Shown here one piece after another: positions 7,906-16,554 of a stretch of 64,000 nucleotides of DNA. Position numbers and translations under genes: made by a program. Every line of letters starts with the position of its first letter. Within the stretch, counting starts at the first letter, position 1. Under the pieces are notes generated by a model. It searched no databases and was not told the DNA's origin. It saw only the letters and a program-made list of their open reading frames with translations. This DNA comes from Pedobacter ginsenosidimutans (GTDB taxonomy: Bacteria > Bacteroidota > Bacteroidia > Sphingobacteriales > Sphingobacteriaceae): positions 124,001 to 188,000 of the forward strand of contig NZ_LMZQ01000014.1 of NCBI RefSeq assembly GCF_001442625.1, read 5' to 3'.

Positions 7906-8568
7906 ATGAATATTATAACACCTACTGCTGATGGCTCGAATACACTGTATAACGAAACCATAGGCGAACATTACCACAGTAAACATGGCGCATTACAGGA
8001 AAGCAAACACGTATTTATTGATGCTGGACTAAAATTCGTGTCCACTAATTTAACTGAAATTTCCGTTTTGGAAGTTGGTTTTGGTACCGGACTGAATTTT
8101 ATTTTAAGTTTCGAATACTGTGCGGCAAATAATATTAAACTTAACTATACCAGTATCGAAGCGTTTCCGCTCAGTACAGCAGTAATTGAGCAAACAGGTT
8201 ACGCCGCATATGTTCCCGAAATAATATGGGCCGATTTTATCTCAAATTACCCTGATGCATTAAAAACACCTCAACAATTGACTTCGCTTTGCACCTTGGA
8301 AATTCCGCATACTACATTGGCCGAATACCAGAGCGACCAAAAATTTGATGTGATTTATTACGATGCCTTTTCTGTGCAGCACCAGCCCGAAATGTGGAGT
8401 GATGAAATTATTGCCCATGCCTGCAGTTTCTTAAAACCAGGTGGAACCTTTGTAACCTACGCCATTACCGGAAAATTGAAAAGAGCAGTTAAAGCCTGCG
8501 GGTTTACCATCGAAAAATTACCTGGTGCTCCAGGAAAAAGGGAAATGCTTAGGGCCATCAAAGGTTGA
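7906..8568 (+). CDS. mnmD: tRNA 5-methylaminomethyl-2-thiouridine(34) methyltransferase MnmD
   Basis: A 220-residue SAM-dependent methyltransferase corresponding to the N-terminal half of E. coli MnmC, without the FAD oxidoreductase half. It completes the mnm5s2U34 wobble modification of tRNA. The N terminus TPTADGSNTLYNETIGEHYHS is family-typical. The SAM-binding motif is LEVGFGTGLNFIL (residues about 50-62). YYDAFSVQHQPEMWS and a C-terminal PGAPGKREML segment complete the signature. The stand-alone form is usual in Bacteroidota. The gene is monocistronic. Confidence 0.93.
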   Translation: MNIITPTADGSNTLYNETIGEHYHSKHGALQESKHVFIDAGLKFVSTNLTEISVLEVGFGTGLNFILSFEYCAANNIKLNYTSIEAFPLSTAVIEQTGYAAYVPEIIWADFISNYPDALKTPQQLTSLCTLEIPHTTLAEYQSDQKFDVIYYDAFSVQHQPEMWSDEIIAHACSFLKPGGTFVTYAITGKLKRAVKACGFTIEKLPGAPGKREMLRAIKG

Positions 8569-8924
8569 AGGTTAAAAGGTTGAGGGCATAAGGTTTTTAG
8601 ATGATTGTATTTAACATTTTATCTATCGGGATTAAGCAAAGGGCGGGACGGGTATAACCTAAGCACCACAGGCTTTGCTTTCTAAAAAAATAGAACGCAT
8701 TTTAATTTATGGAGAAAGATTGCTTAGGCGCTCGCTTATCCTGCCTCGCATCCGATAGCTATCGGATGACGATCATGGCAACGAACTGACTACAATAAAC
8801 CGACTGACGGGAATAACTCTAAAATTGAAGGTGAACTGCTTTCTAAAAACTACTGACATAATTCAGACTTCTGTGCAAAACCTCATCCCATATAATTTGT
8901 TAGCATATTATTAACATTCATATC
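8569..8924. repeat. 356-base gap with several dispersed repeat pieces
   Basis: Directly after the mnmD stop is a purine-rich GGTTGAAGGTTAAAAGG block like those after the stops at 5591 and 46356. At 8628-8691 is a copy of a 64-base element (GGGATTAAGC..GGGCGGGAC..TTGCTTTCTAAAAAAATA) that recurs at 20753-20820. At 8750-8767 is the perfect 18-base palindrome ATCCGATAGCTATCGGAT inside a GATGACG-type repeat (8741-8774). No gene is visible. Confidence 0.7.
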
Positions 8925-9872
8925 ATGGAAAAAAGAATATTAGGAAAAACCGATTTAAATATTGCCCCCATTGTATTTGGAGGAAACGTATTCGGCTGGA
9001 CAATCGATGAGCAAAAATCGTTTGAAATATTAAACCAGTTTGTAGAAAGTGGATTTAACTTTATCGATACTGCCGATGTGTATTCGCGTTGGGCACCTGG
9101 AAATAAAGGTGGCGAATCGGAAACGATTATTGGTAACTGGCTAAAAAAACAAAACAAACGCCACGATATAATTATTGCAACAAAAGTTGGCTCAGATATG
9201 GGCCAGGGTAAATCGTTAAGGAAAGATTATATCATTAATGAAGTAGAACATTCTTTATCGCGCCTGCAAACAGATTATATCGATCTCTATTTTTCTCATT
9301 ACGATGATGAAAACACCCCGGTTGAAGAAACTTTAAGTGCTTACGAAACGTTAATTAAAGCGGGCAAAATACGTTGGATCGGGGCCTCAAACTTTTCTGC
9401 TGATCGGTTAAAAGAATCTTTGGTTTATGCTACCGAACACAGTCTGCCTCGTTACGAAGTTTACCAACCAGGATACAACCTCTACGATAGGGAGAACTTT
9501 GAGCAGGAGCACGAAAAAATCTGTTTAGATTATGGTTTGGGCGTAGTGACCTATTATTCGTTGGCCAGCGGGTTTTTAACAGGAAAATACCGCAGCGAAG
9601 ATGACTTGAATAAAAGCCAGCGTGGCGGAGGCATTAAAAAATTCCTGAACGAACGCGGCTTTAAAATTTTAGCGGCATTGGATGAGGTTGCAGAAAAACA
9701 CCATGTCGAGCCAGCTTCGGTAGCGCTTGCCTGGTTAATTTATCATCCATCAATTACAGCGCCGATTGCAAGCGTTACCGATTTAAGCCAGTTAAAATCT
9801 TTTACCGATGCAGCGAATTTGAAATTATCACCAGAAGATATTTCACTTTTAGATAAAGCAAGTATCTATTAA
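8925..9872 (+). CDS. Aldo/keto reductase
   Basis: A 315-residue TIM-barrel NADPH-dependent oxidoreductase of normal family length. The catalytic tetrad is complete: Asp48 and Tyr53 in FIDTADVYS, Lys87 in ATKVG and His125 in LYFSHYDD. The C-terminal part holds the NADPH-binding loop (ALAWLIYHP..IAPIASVTDL). The substrate cannot be predicted; sequence style resembles the general-stress YajO/YccK-like reductases. The gene stands alone and ends in a strong terminator. Confidence 0.93.
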   Translation: MEKRILGKTDLNIAPIVFGGNVFGWTIDEQKSFEILNQFVESGFNFIDTADVYSRWAPGNKGGESETIIGNWLKKQNKRHDIIIATKVGSDMGQGKSLRKDYIINEVEHSLSRLQTDYIDLYFSHYDDENTPVEETLSAYETLIKAGKIRWIGASNFSADRLKESLVYATEHSLPRYEVYQPGYNLYDRENFEQEHEKICLDYGLGVVTYYSLASGFLTGKYRSEDDLNKSQRGGGIKKFLNERGFKILAALDEVAEKHHVEPASVALAWLIYHPSITAPIASVTDLSQLKSFTDAANLKLSPEDISLLDKASIY

Positions 9873-9890
9873 AAATAATCTCTTATATTT

Positions 9891-9927
9891 AAATGCCCGA
9901 TTGGTGAAACAATTAATCGGGCATTTT
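9891..9927 (+). terminator. Rho-independent terminator after the aldo/keto reductase gene
   Basis: AAATGCCCGATT (9891-9902) pairs perfectly with 9915-9926 across a 12-base loop. The distal arm ends in TTTT, which serves as a short U-tract. Confidence 0.75.
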
Positions 9928-9950
9928 GTATTAAACAGGATTTAAAATTT

Positions 9951-11060
9951 ATGAAAGACAAATTATCGTTCCTACCCAAATTTGCCCTGGTTCTTTTCTG
10001 TTTAATAAGCTTAACCTACATCGCCATTTTAGGTCAATCGCTGTTGGCGCCGCTGCTTTTCTCTTTTTTAATGGCAATTTTATTGTTGCCCGTAGGCAAT
10101 TTTTTAGAGCAGAGATTTAAGTTTAAACGAAGCTTATCTACTCTTGTTTCAGTAGTGCTAATGATCGCTGTTATTGGTGGAATTATATATTTTTTTGGCA
10201 ATCAGCTGAGCGATTTATGGGCTGATTGGCCATTGTTAAAAGAGAAAGCCAATGTTTCATACCATGAACTACAGAAATGGATTTCGCACACCTTTGGTGT
10301 AAATTCTCAGAAACAACTCGATTATTTAAATGATAGTACCGAAAAAGCTTTGGCTACCAGTGCTGCTATTGTTGCTACAACCCTGGCCACACTATCTTCT
10401 ACCCTATTATTTTTGGGTTTCACGCTTTTGTTTACCTTTTTCATTTTAAATTACCGCCGTGTTTTATTCACTTTCTTAACCTCTGTTTTTAAAGAAGAAC
10501 ACAAAGAAAAGGTTTCAGAAATTGTTAGTCAGATTCAGTACATCATTAAAAAATATATTATTGGTCTTTTCTTACAGATGTTGATCGTTACCATTTTAAT
10601 GATTACCGTACTAAGCCTCTTGGGGGTTAAATATGCAGTGCTATTAGGCCTGGTGGCTGGTATTTTTAATGTGGTACCTTATTTAGGGATATTTTTTGCT
10701 TTACTGGTAAGCTGTTTAATCACCTTTGCAACAGCTGGTGCAGGTAAAGTACTTTTAGTTTTAATTGCCTTCGTCGGTGTACATGCTATAGATGGAAATG
10801 TTTTAATGCCCTTAGTAGTGGGTTCGAAAGTAAAAATTAATGCGCTTTTCGCCTTTATTGGTATTGTAGTTGGCGAAATGATCTGGGGAATATCGGGTAT
10901 GTTTTTATGTATACCTTATCTGGCCATATTAAAAATAATCTTCGATAGAGTAGATAATTTAAAACCCTGGGGTATTTTAATGGGCGAAGAGCATAAGCCC
11001 GACAAAAAGAAACGCGTTTATCGGATTACAAAAAAGATTAAATTAGAAGAGAAGGATTAG
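9951..11060 (+). CDS. AI-2E family transporter (PerM-like)
   Basis: A 369-residue polytopic inner-membrane protein. The N-terminal half has paired hydrophobic helices (about 12-50 and 62-85), then a soluble loop (90-140), a helix pair at 135-165 and the conserved C-terminal block with about five helices. The family signature is visible at 240-330: GxxxGIFNVVPYLG, HAIDGNVLMPLVVG and GxxxGEMIWGISGMFLCIPY. The positively charged cytoplasmic tail is normal. The family has been linked to export of small molecules and sodium/proton exchange; the substrate is unknown. It leads a four-gene operon (next gene one base away). Confidence 0.93.
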   Translation: MKDKLSFLPKFALVLFCLISLTYIAILGQSLLAPLLFSFLMAILLLPVGNFLEQRFKFKRSLSTLVSVVLMIAVIGGIIYFFGNQLSDLWADWPLLKEKANVSYHELQKWISHTFGVNSQKQLDYLNDSTEKALATSAAIVATTLATLSSTLLFLGFTLLFTFFILNYRRVLFTFLTSVFKEEHKEKVSEIVSQIQYIIKKYIIGLFLQMLIVTILMITVLSLLGVKYAVLLGLVAGIFNVVPYLGIFFALLVSCLITFATAGAGKVLLVLIAFVGVHAIDGNVLMPLVVGSKVKINALFAFIGIVVGEMIWGISGMFLCIPYLAILKIIFDRVDNLKPWGILMGEEHKPDKKKRVYRITKKIKLEEKD

Positions 11061-11061
11061 T

Positions 11062-11358
11062 ATGTCCGAAAATAGATCGCCTCATATTTTAAGCACTTCT
11101 GCCAATCTGTTGGGCATCTGCTTTATTGTGCTTACTTCTTTGAAAAAACTCGCACTTACCGATGGTTCCATAATCGATGAATTTGCAGTAGCTGCCGTAA
11201 TGTTTTTTATGACCAGCTGTATCTTATCTTTTATATCTATGAGAAGAGAAAGAAATGCAAGTAAAAAGTTAGAAAAAGTTGCCGATTTTGTCTTTCTATC
11301 AGGCTTGGTTGTCTTATTCGTAGCAACGATTTTAATTGCCTTTAATCTGATCAAGTAA
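11062..11358 (+). CDS. Small membrane protein, unknown function
   Basis: A 98-residue protein with three likely membrane helices, about 8-25, 40-58 and 73-95, and a short charged RRERNASKKLE loop between the last two. It starts one base after the AI-2E transporter stop, so it is translationally coupled. I do not recognise a domain. The layout is common for conserved small proteins of Sphingobacteriaceae with no assigned role. Confidence 0.8.
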   Translation: MSENRSPHILSTSANLLGICFIVLTSLKKLALTDGSIIDEFAVAAVMFFMTSCILSFISMRRERNASKKLEKVADFVFLSGLVVLFVATILIAFNLIK

Positions 11359-11375
11359 GTTAAAAATTATAATAA

Positions 11376-11825
11376 ATGAAACCTTTATTTGTATTACTTA
11401 TCGTTTATATTGCCCTATTAGCCTTTGGCGGCCATACCACATTTGATAAAGGAAATATTTTTGCAGGCAATATCGCTATGGGCGTGATGTTACTTTTTAC
11501 AGCTATCGGGCATTTCAAGTTTAAAACCAGTATGGCTGCTATGGTTCCATTATTTATCCCTAAAAAAGTAGAAATTGTACTTTTAACAGGTGTGCTGGAA
11601 ATCTTATTTGCCATTGGCCTGGCGATTGAAAGCACTAGATATTTTACCGGGATAGCCCTAATTATTTTTTACATTGCTATTTTACCTGCCAATATTTACG
11701 CTGCCAAACACCGTATCAATTATGAAGATTTGTATAAGCCAGGGCCGGGACCAAAATATTTATGGTTCAGAATACCTTTTCAGCTTTTCTTAATCGCCTG
11801 GGTTTGGTACTTTAGCGTTCGATAA
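11376..11825 (+). CDS. DoxX-like membrane protein
   Basis: A 149-residue protein with four predicted membrane helices, fitting the DoxX-like fold. The pattern includes GHFKFKTSMAAMVPLFIP after helix 2, ETGVLEI-like LLTGVLEILFAIGL in helix 3 and a short C-terminal amphipathic helix. The HRINYEDLYKPGPGPKYLWFRIPFQ segment is typical of the subgroup in Bacteroidota. It lies 17 bases after the small membrane protein and 20 before mazG, so the four genes appear to be one transcript. Its function is unknown. Confidence 0.82.
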   Translation: MKPLFVLLIVYIALLAFGGHTTFDKGNIFAGNIAMGVMLLFTAIGHFKFKTSMAAMVPLFIPKKVEIVLLTGVLEILFAIGLAIESTRYFTGIALIIFYIAILPANIYAAKHRINYEDLYKPGPGPKYLWFRIPFQLFLIAWVWYFSVR

Positions 11826-11845
11826 ATATAGCTCAACCATAAAAC

Positions 11846-12652
11846 ATGCCTAACAATCCAATTCCTGCAAGTGCCAATAATCCAGCTGATGCTTTTACAC
11901 GTTTACTCACTGTTTTAGATACGCTGCGTACGCAATGTCCGTGGGATAAAAAACAGACCATGGAAACACTGCGCCATTTAACTATAGAGGAAACTTATGA
12001 ATTGAGCGACGCCATTTTAGAGGGCGATTTAGACGAAATTAAAAAGGAACTTGGCGATGTGATGATGCATCTGGTTTTCTATTCGAGAATTGCTTCCGAA
12101 ACCAATGATTTTAACATTACAGATGTTTTAAACGGGGTTTGTGATAAACTGGTAAACCGGCATCCACATATTTATGGCGATGTTGAAGTGCAGAACGAAG
12201 AAGATGTTAAACGCAATTGGGAGCAGATTAAACTGAAAGAAGGCAACAAATCGGTGTTGGCTGGTGTTCCATCTTCACTACCAGCTTTAGTTAAGGCTGC
12301 CCGCATTCAGGAAAAAGCCCGCGGCGTAGGTTTCGATTGGGAAGATAAAAACCAGGTTTGGGAAAAAGTAGAAGAAGAACTACAGGAGTTTAAAACTGAA
12401 TTTAACGTTACCGATAATACAGCCGTTGATATCGAAAAAGCAGAATCAGAATTTGGCGATGTACTTTTTTCTTTAATCAATTATGCACGTTTCATTAACA
12501 TCAATCCTGAAAATGCATTGGAAAAAACCAATAAAAAATTTATCAAACGTTTCCAGTACCTCGAAACCAAAGCAAAAGAAAACGGAAAAGCCCTCGCTGA
12601 TATGACACTTGCAGAGATGGATGTGTATTGGAATGAAGCCAAGAAAATATAG
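11846..12652 (+). CDS. mazG: Nucleoside triphosphate pyrophosphohydrolase MazG
   Basis: A 268-residue cytoplasmic enzyme that hydrolyses NTPs to NMP and PPi and so cleans nucleotide pools and may lower ppGpp. Two MazG domains are present. The first has CPWDKKQTMETLRHL, the metal-binding EETYE..E box and ELGDVMMH (residues about 33-80). The second repeats the pattern with KVEEELQEF and ESEFGDVLFSL (about 175-220). The linker HPHIYGDVEV is characteristic. It is the last gene of the AI-2E operon and is followed by a repeat-filled convergent gap. Confidence 0.95.
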   Translation: MPNNPIPASANNPADAFTRLLTVLDTLRTQCPWDKKQTMETLRHLTIEETYELSDAILEGDLDEIKKELGDVMMHLVFYSRIASETNDFNITDVLNGVCDKLVNRHPHIYGDVEVQNEEDVKRNWEQIKLKEGNKSVLAGVPSSLPALVKAARIQEKARGVGFDWEDKNQVWEKVEEELQEFKTEFNVTDNTAVDIEKAESEFGDVLFSLINYARFININPENALEKTNKKFIKRFQYLETKAKENGKALADMTLAEMDVYWNEAKKI

Positions 12653-12733
12653 CCTTCTATTAGCGCATCGTTATACTTAAAGGTCTGCTTTTATTCAAAA
12701 AAATTGAAGTGTACGATGAAAAACTGCTAAAGG

Positions 12734-12930
12734 TCGTCATTTTGAGCGAAGTGCAACGCAGCCGAGAAATCTGTCTACATAGATCTCTCCATTTCACTAC
12801 GCTTCAGTCGAGATGACGACTTTTCTATCGAAATTTGTTTTGGAAAATTTATTTCAGCATTTTCCTTGTTAATAAAACCTTGAAATAAATTTACTTCGTA
12901 GCTTTCCGCTTCGCTACAAGTCAGGGTGAC
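12734..12930. repeat. Dispersed stem-loop repeats (families A and B) between convergent genes
   Basis: The gap between mazG and the convergent ychJ-like gene holds two elements. At 12734-12820 an inverted pair starts GTCGTCAT and ends ATGACGAC; its left half reads GAGCGAAGTGCAACGC..CGAGAAATCT and its right half AGATCTCTCC..CAGTCGAG (family A). At about 12846-12930 a second element contains TTTATTTCAGCATT, CTTGAAATAAAT and ends AGGGTGACGAC (family B). Confidence 0.85.
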
Positions 12931-12943
12931 GACTAAATTAAAG

Positions 12944-13327
12944 TTATTCATAAAATTCCCCATCCACATAATACCATTTCCCATCTGCTAACCTGAAATT
13001 AGATTTTTCATGCAATACTTCAGTCTGAAATTTCTTACTGAGGTAATAGGCCTTAAATTCCACAATATCAAAATCCGAAAAAACAATTTCGAGTTTTAGC
13101 CATCTGGTATTTTTCGCACTATTTAAATATGCGCTTTTCGAATGATTCTTTCTTTTACTGATGTGTGTGGTTTCATAAAGATAATCTGCATCAGCAACTA
13201 CAAAAGCCGAATATCTGGAACGCATTAGGGCTTCTGCCGTTGGTGCCGCTTTCACTTTTAAATGATAAGGCTGGCAGCACTGGTTAAAGGCAGTTCCGCT
13301 TCCGCAAGGACAGTTTGTTAAATTCAT
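12944..13327 (-). CDS. YchJ-like protein with N-terminal SEC-C zinc motif
   Basis: A 127-residue protein beginning with the CPCGSG..FNQCC motif (residues 6-18), a small zinc-binding knuckle. It continues with the UPF0225/YchJ domain: EALMRSRYSAFVVADADYLYETTH and a C-terminal KSNFRLADGKWYYVDGE. The NTF2-like body is complete and the length is typical. The function of the family is unknown. It is divergent from truA, with 74 bases between the starts. Confidence 0.9.
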   Translation of the reverse strand: MNLTNCPCGSGTAFNQCCQPYHLKVKAAPTAEALMRSRYSAFVVADADYLYETTHISKRKNHSKSAYLNSAKNTRWLKLEIVFSDFDIVEFKAYYLSKKFQTEVLHEKSNFRLADGKWYYVDGEFYE

Positions 13328-13401
13328 GATTAAAATTTACCGCACAAAAATATGATTTAATATTCCTGCTGCTAAAATTTCCGTAAAATTGCAGCTGAAA
13401 A

Positions 13402-14202
13402 ATGAGGTATTTCTTTCACATTGCCTATCAAGGCCAATACTTTAGTGGGTGGCAAAAACAACCTGGGGTAAAAAGCGTTCAGGAAGTTATTGAACAAACG
13501 CTATCGAAAATTTTAAAATCGCCGACTGCTATTAATGGCTGCGGGCGGACTGATGCGCATGTGCATGCCAGTCAGTTCTTTTTTCATGCCGATATCGAAA
13601 AAGAGATTGATTTCGATCTGCTTTACATCCTAAATAAAGCTTTACCTTATAATATCGCGGTATTCGACATTATTAAAATGGAGGGGAAACCACATGCCCG
13701 GTTTGATGCTGTACAACGGAAATATGATTATTTTATCCATACCTATAAAGATCCTTTTTTAAGCACCCAAAGTTCCTTTTATCAATTAAACAATCTAGAT
13801 TTTGATAAAATGAAAGCTGTTGTAAAATTATTACCCCAATACAAAGATTACAGGGCTTTTTGTACACATCCTGATAAATATGAGCATACCATCTGCAATG
13901 TAATGGAGGCCGATTTATTTGTAAATCCAAAAGGCGACAGGCTGAGGTTTCATATTGCCAGCAACCGCTTTTTGGGCAAAATGATCCGCATTATTATGGG
14001 TAAAATTCTCATGGTTGGCAAAGGAGAGCTTAGCTTTGATGAATTTGAAAGCGAACTGATTACCCTTCAATCCTCAAAACTATCATTGCCCGCTCATCCT
14101 ACAGGCTTATACCTTTCGAAAGTCACTTATCCTTATCTAAACCTCGAGCCAAGAACTGAATTTATCCATAATACACAAGGTGTAGAGTGGATTTCAATTT
14201 AA
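13402..14202 (+). CDS. truA: tRNA pseudouridine(38-40) synthase TruA
   Basis: A 266-residue stand-alone pseudouridine synthase that modifies positions 38-40 of the tRNA anticodon arm. The catalytic Asp51 lies in GCGRTDAHVHASQ. ARFDAVQRKYDYFIH and the C-terminal FLGKMIRIIMGKILMVG and AHPTGLYLSKV segments are further family blocks. The length is normal. A weak -7-like box (TAAAATTG, 13384-13391) precedes the start. Two lipoprotein genes follow in the same direction, but there is no sign they are functionally linked. Confidence 0.95.
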   Translation: MRYFFHIAYQGQYFSGWQKQPGVKSVQEVIEQTLSKILKSPTAINGCGRTDAHVHASQFFFHADIEKEIDFDLLYILNKALPYNIAVFDIIKMEGKPHARFDAVQRKYDYFIHTYKDPFLSTQSSFYQLNNLDFDKMKAVVKLLPQYKDYRAFCTHPDKYEHTICNVMEADLFVNPKGDRLRFHIASNRFLGKMIRIIMGKILMVGKGELSFDEFESELITLQSSKLSLPAHPTGLYLSKVTYPYLNLEPRTEFIHNTQGVEWISI

Positions 14203-14238
14203 GTGTAGCGTTTTCATTTTGAGCTCCGTTTAAGGGGT

Positions 14239-14685
14239 ATGAAAGTTCAAATCTGTATTTTCCTTTTTGCCCTGATCTTATCTTTAGGCTGTAAAAAATC
14301 TACAAACGTAGATGTTTTATTGGATGGCAACTATACAGGTGTGTTGGTAATTACCAATAGTGTTAATTCCGTGCCAGTAACCCGACCAATGTCAATCTCG
14401 TTACAGGATGGAAAATTCAACATTACTCCTAGTGCTGATGCTAACCTAAAACCATCTGGAGGTAAGGGAACCTATAACTTTAAGAATGGGATCGGATATT
14501 TTACCGATGAGGGCGTTTGGACAGCAGATTTTGATTGGAATATGATTTTAAACGGCGAATACGATATTAGAAGCAGCGGAGTAGATTTAACCCTTAGAAA
14601 AAGATTCAGTGCAAAAACAGATTTTTCTCCGGCTACCTCCTATGCTACCGTAGATTATGAATACATTTTAAAAAGAAGTAATTAA
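14239..14685 (+). CDS. Small lipoprotein, unknown function
   Basis: A 148-residue protein with a lipoprotein signal peptide; the lipobox ends at Cys18 (LSLGC). The mature part is rich in beta-strand pattern (GNYTGVLVI, RPMSISLQDGKFNI, GTYNFKNGIGYF) and resembles small beta-sandwich lipoproteins that are common in Bacteroidota, but I do not recognise a specific family. It lies 36 bases after truA and 11 before another lipoprotein gene, so the two lipoproteins are probably one transcript. Confidence 0.8.
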   Translation: MKVQICIFLFALILSLGCKKSTNVDVLLDGNYTGVLVITNSVNSVPVTRPMSISLQDGKFNITPSADANLKPSGGKGTYNFKNGIGYFTDEGVWTADFDWNMILNGEYDIRSSGVDLTLRKRFSAKTDFSPATSYATVDYEYILKRSN

Positions 14686-14696
14686 TCCATCTCTAA

Positions 14697-15098
14697 ATGA
14701 AAAATTTAATATTCTCCTTTATTGTATTATCTATTTTTGTTTTTGGATGTGAGAAGAAATCCGAAACAAAAACGACGAATTACGATTTTGAAATCAATAC
14801 TTCAAAATCAATCGGTGCATCTACATTAGTATTAAAATCGATTAGCGATAGCCGTTGCCCAATAAATGCTGATTGTATTGGCGCCGGGGGAGCAAAAGCA
14901 TATTTCAAATTAACAGCCAATAATATTGATCAGGAAATTATCTTATGCAAAGGAGATTGTGGCACACTTGCAAGTGTAGCAAACATTAAAATTAACGGCA
15001 TAGATTATTCACTCAAATTAATTGACATCACACCATATCCTCAACTCCAGAAAAGGAATGTTACACAAACTGTAAAAGTTGAGTTGACAAGAACTTAA
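14697..15098 (+). CDS. Small lipoprotein with a Cys-rich SRCP motif
   Basis: A 133-residue lipoprotein (lipobox Cys18, VFGC). The mature domain carries a DSRCPINADCIGAG motif at about residues 59-72 and a second CKGDCG pair near residues 95-100. The first motif recurs in many small exported proteins of Gram-negative bacteria, usually as SRCP..V.C.WAG, and the cysteines probably form disulfides. The function is unknown. It is followed by a terminator. Confidence 0.8.
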   Translation: MKNLIFSFIVLSIFVFGCEKKSETKTTNYDFEINTSKSIGASTLVLKSISDSRCPINADCIGAGGAKAYFKLTANNIDQEIILCKGDCGTLASVANIKINGIDYSLKLIDITPYPQLQKRNVTQTVKVELTRT

Positions 15099-15109
15099 GT
15101 TTAGGTTTG

Positions 15110-15153
15110 CTTGGGCATCGGAAAATGATCTGTCCGGTGACCCAAGTTTTTTC
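15110..15153 (+). terminator. Terminator between convergent lipoprotein and permease genes
   Basis: CTTGGG (15110-15115) pairs with CCCAAG (15141-15146), extended imperfectly by TCGG/CCGG inside, and is followed by a run of T. A matching A-run for the opposite strand is not present, so it mainly serves the plus-strand genes. Confidence 0.6.
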
Positions 15154-15154
15154 C

Positions 15155-16384
15155 TTATTTAAATCTGATTGCTTTAAGCGGAGAAACCTTACTGATCAAT
15201 AGCGAAGGGATAATCAAGACCGTTAAACATACCACTACCGTAACGATATTTAGCAGCAGCACATCAATAAAATGAAATTCTATTGGTGCATAAGCTAAAA
15301 AGTAAGAGGCCTGGTTAAGCTTGAAAATGTGAGTGGCCTGCTGTAAAAAACCAAGCCCTAAACCCAGAATATTTCCCAGTAATAAGCCAATACCAATTAA
15401 ATAAGCTGCATTGTAAAGGAAAATTTTCATAATACTCCAGTTACTGGCTCCAAAAGATTTTAGCATGCCGATCATATTTGTTTTCTCTAAAATCATAATC
15501 AACAGTGCAGTTACCATGTTAATTACGCCTACAATGAGCATCAGGATTAAAAGCACTTTTGTATTTACATCAAGAAGGCCTAACCAGGTAAATATGTTAG
15601 GAAAATTTTCTTCAATAGAATACGAGCGCAAATTGCGTGGAAGCTTTTCATAAATATTGCTGGCAATAGGTTTAAGCCTGTTAAAATCATTAATCCTGAT
15701 TTCTATACCGCCAATTTCGTTGGCCTCCCAGTTATTCAGGCGTTTAATAATATTCAGGTTGCCAAGCACAAAACCCTTATCAATATCTTCTACACCAATA
15801 TCGTAAATGCCTACAATTTTAAATTTACGCGGCCGCAACTGATTTTGAACAAAATACATGATAAAATCATCACCGGTTTTGAGTTTTAAACGATTAGCTG
15901 TATAATTCGAAATGAGCAGTTCTTGCATGGCAGCGGTACTGTCAGAAAAATCGATAATGGTTCCGCTGATGATATGCTGCTTAATGTAATCCCACTTATA
16001 GTTTTTATCTATTCCTTTAAAATTAATGCCTTCAATTTCATTATTGGCCGAAAGGATAGCAGGTTTTGTAGCAAAAGGATAATAATATTCAATATCGGGA
16101 TTGTTTTTGAGCATTTTTTTTGTTTCTCCATCAAGTACGAAGGGAGAATGCTCAAAAGAATTATTCAGATCGTAACGGGTAATCTGCACATCACCCAAAT
16201 AGCCCCTTACTTTATCCTGAATTTCAGTTTTAAAGCCTTTAATAATGGCTATAGAGAGAATCATAACAGCCAAACTCAACATCACGCCTGCTATTGCAAT
16301 ACGCACGATAAGTTTTGAAAAAGTACGCTCAGATTTAATGGCTATCCGCCCGGCTATGAAATATTCGAAATTCAATTTAATCAA
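15155..16384 (-). CDS. ABC transporter permease of the LolC/LolE (FtsX) family
   Basis: A 409-residue inner-membrane protein with the LolCE layout: a first helix at about 25-50, a large periplasmic domain at 50-270, and three helices at about 275-300, 320-345 and 375-400. The start NFEYFIAGRIA, the helix SLAVMILSIAIIKGFK and the closing VSPLKAIRFK are typical of Bacteroidota lipoprotein-release permeases. It would extract lipoproteins from the inner membrane together with a LolD ATPase, which is not in this window. It is monocistronic. Confidence 0.9.
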   Translation of the reverse strand: MIKLNFEYFIAGRIAIKSERTFSKLIVRIAIAGVMLSLAVMILSIAIIKGFKTEIQDKVRGYLGDVQITRYDLNNSFEHSPFVLDGETKKMLKNNPDIEYYYPFATKPAILSANNEIEGINFKGIDKNYKWDYIKQHIISGTIIDFSDSTAAMQELLISNYTANRLKLKTGDDFIMYFVQNQLRPRKFKIVGIYDIGVEDIDKGFVLGNLNIIKRLNNWEANEIGGIEIRINDFNRLKPIASNIYEKLPRNLRSYSIEENFPNIFTWLGLLDVNTKVLLILMLIVGVINMVTALLIMILEKTNMIGMLKSFGASNWSIMKIFLYNAAYLIGIGLLLGNILGLGLGFLQQATHIFKLNQASYFLAYAPIEFHFIDVLLLNIVTVVVCLTVLIIPSLLISKVSPLKAIRFK

Positions 16385-16554
16385 TTTGTATTAACAAAAA
16401 TGCTCAATTCCTTTTTAAAAATGGCATTTTCGAAAATAAATAACCAACTTTAAACATCAATCATTAAGTTGTAACAAGAAAATACCAATAGCATAATTGA
16501 AATATATTGTAAATTGTTTTGTTATAATACCGGAAGATTAGAATAATACTCAAA

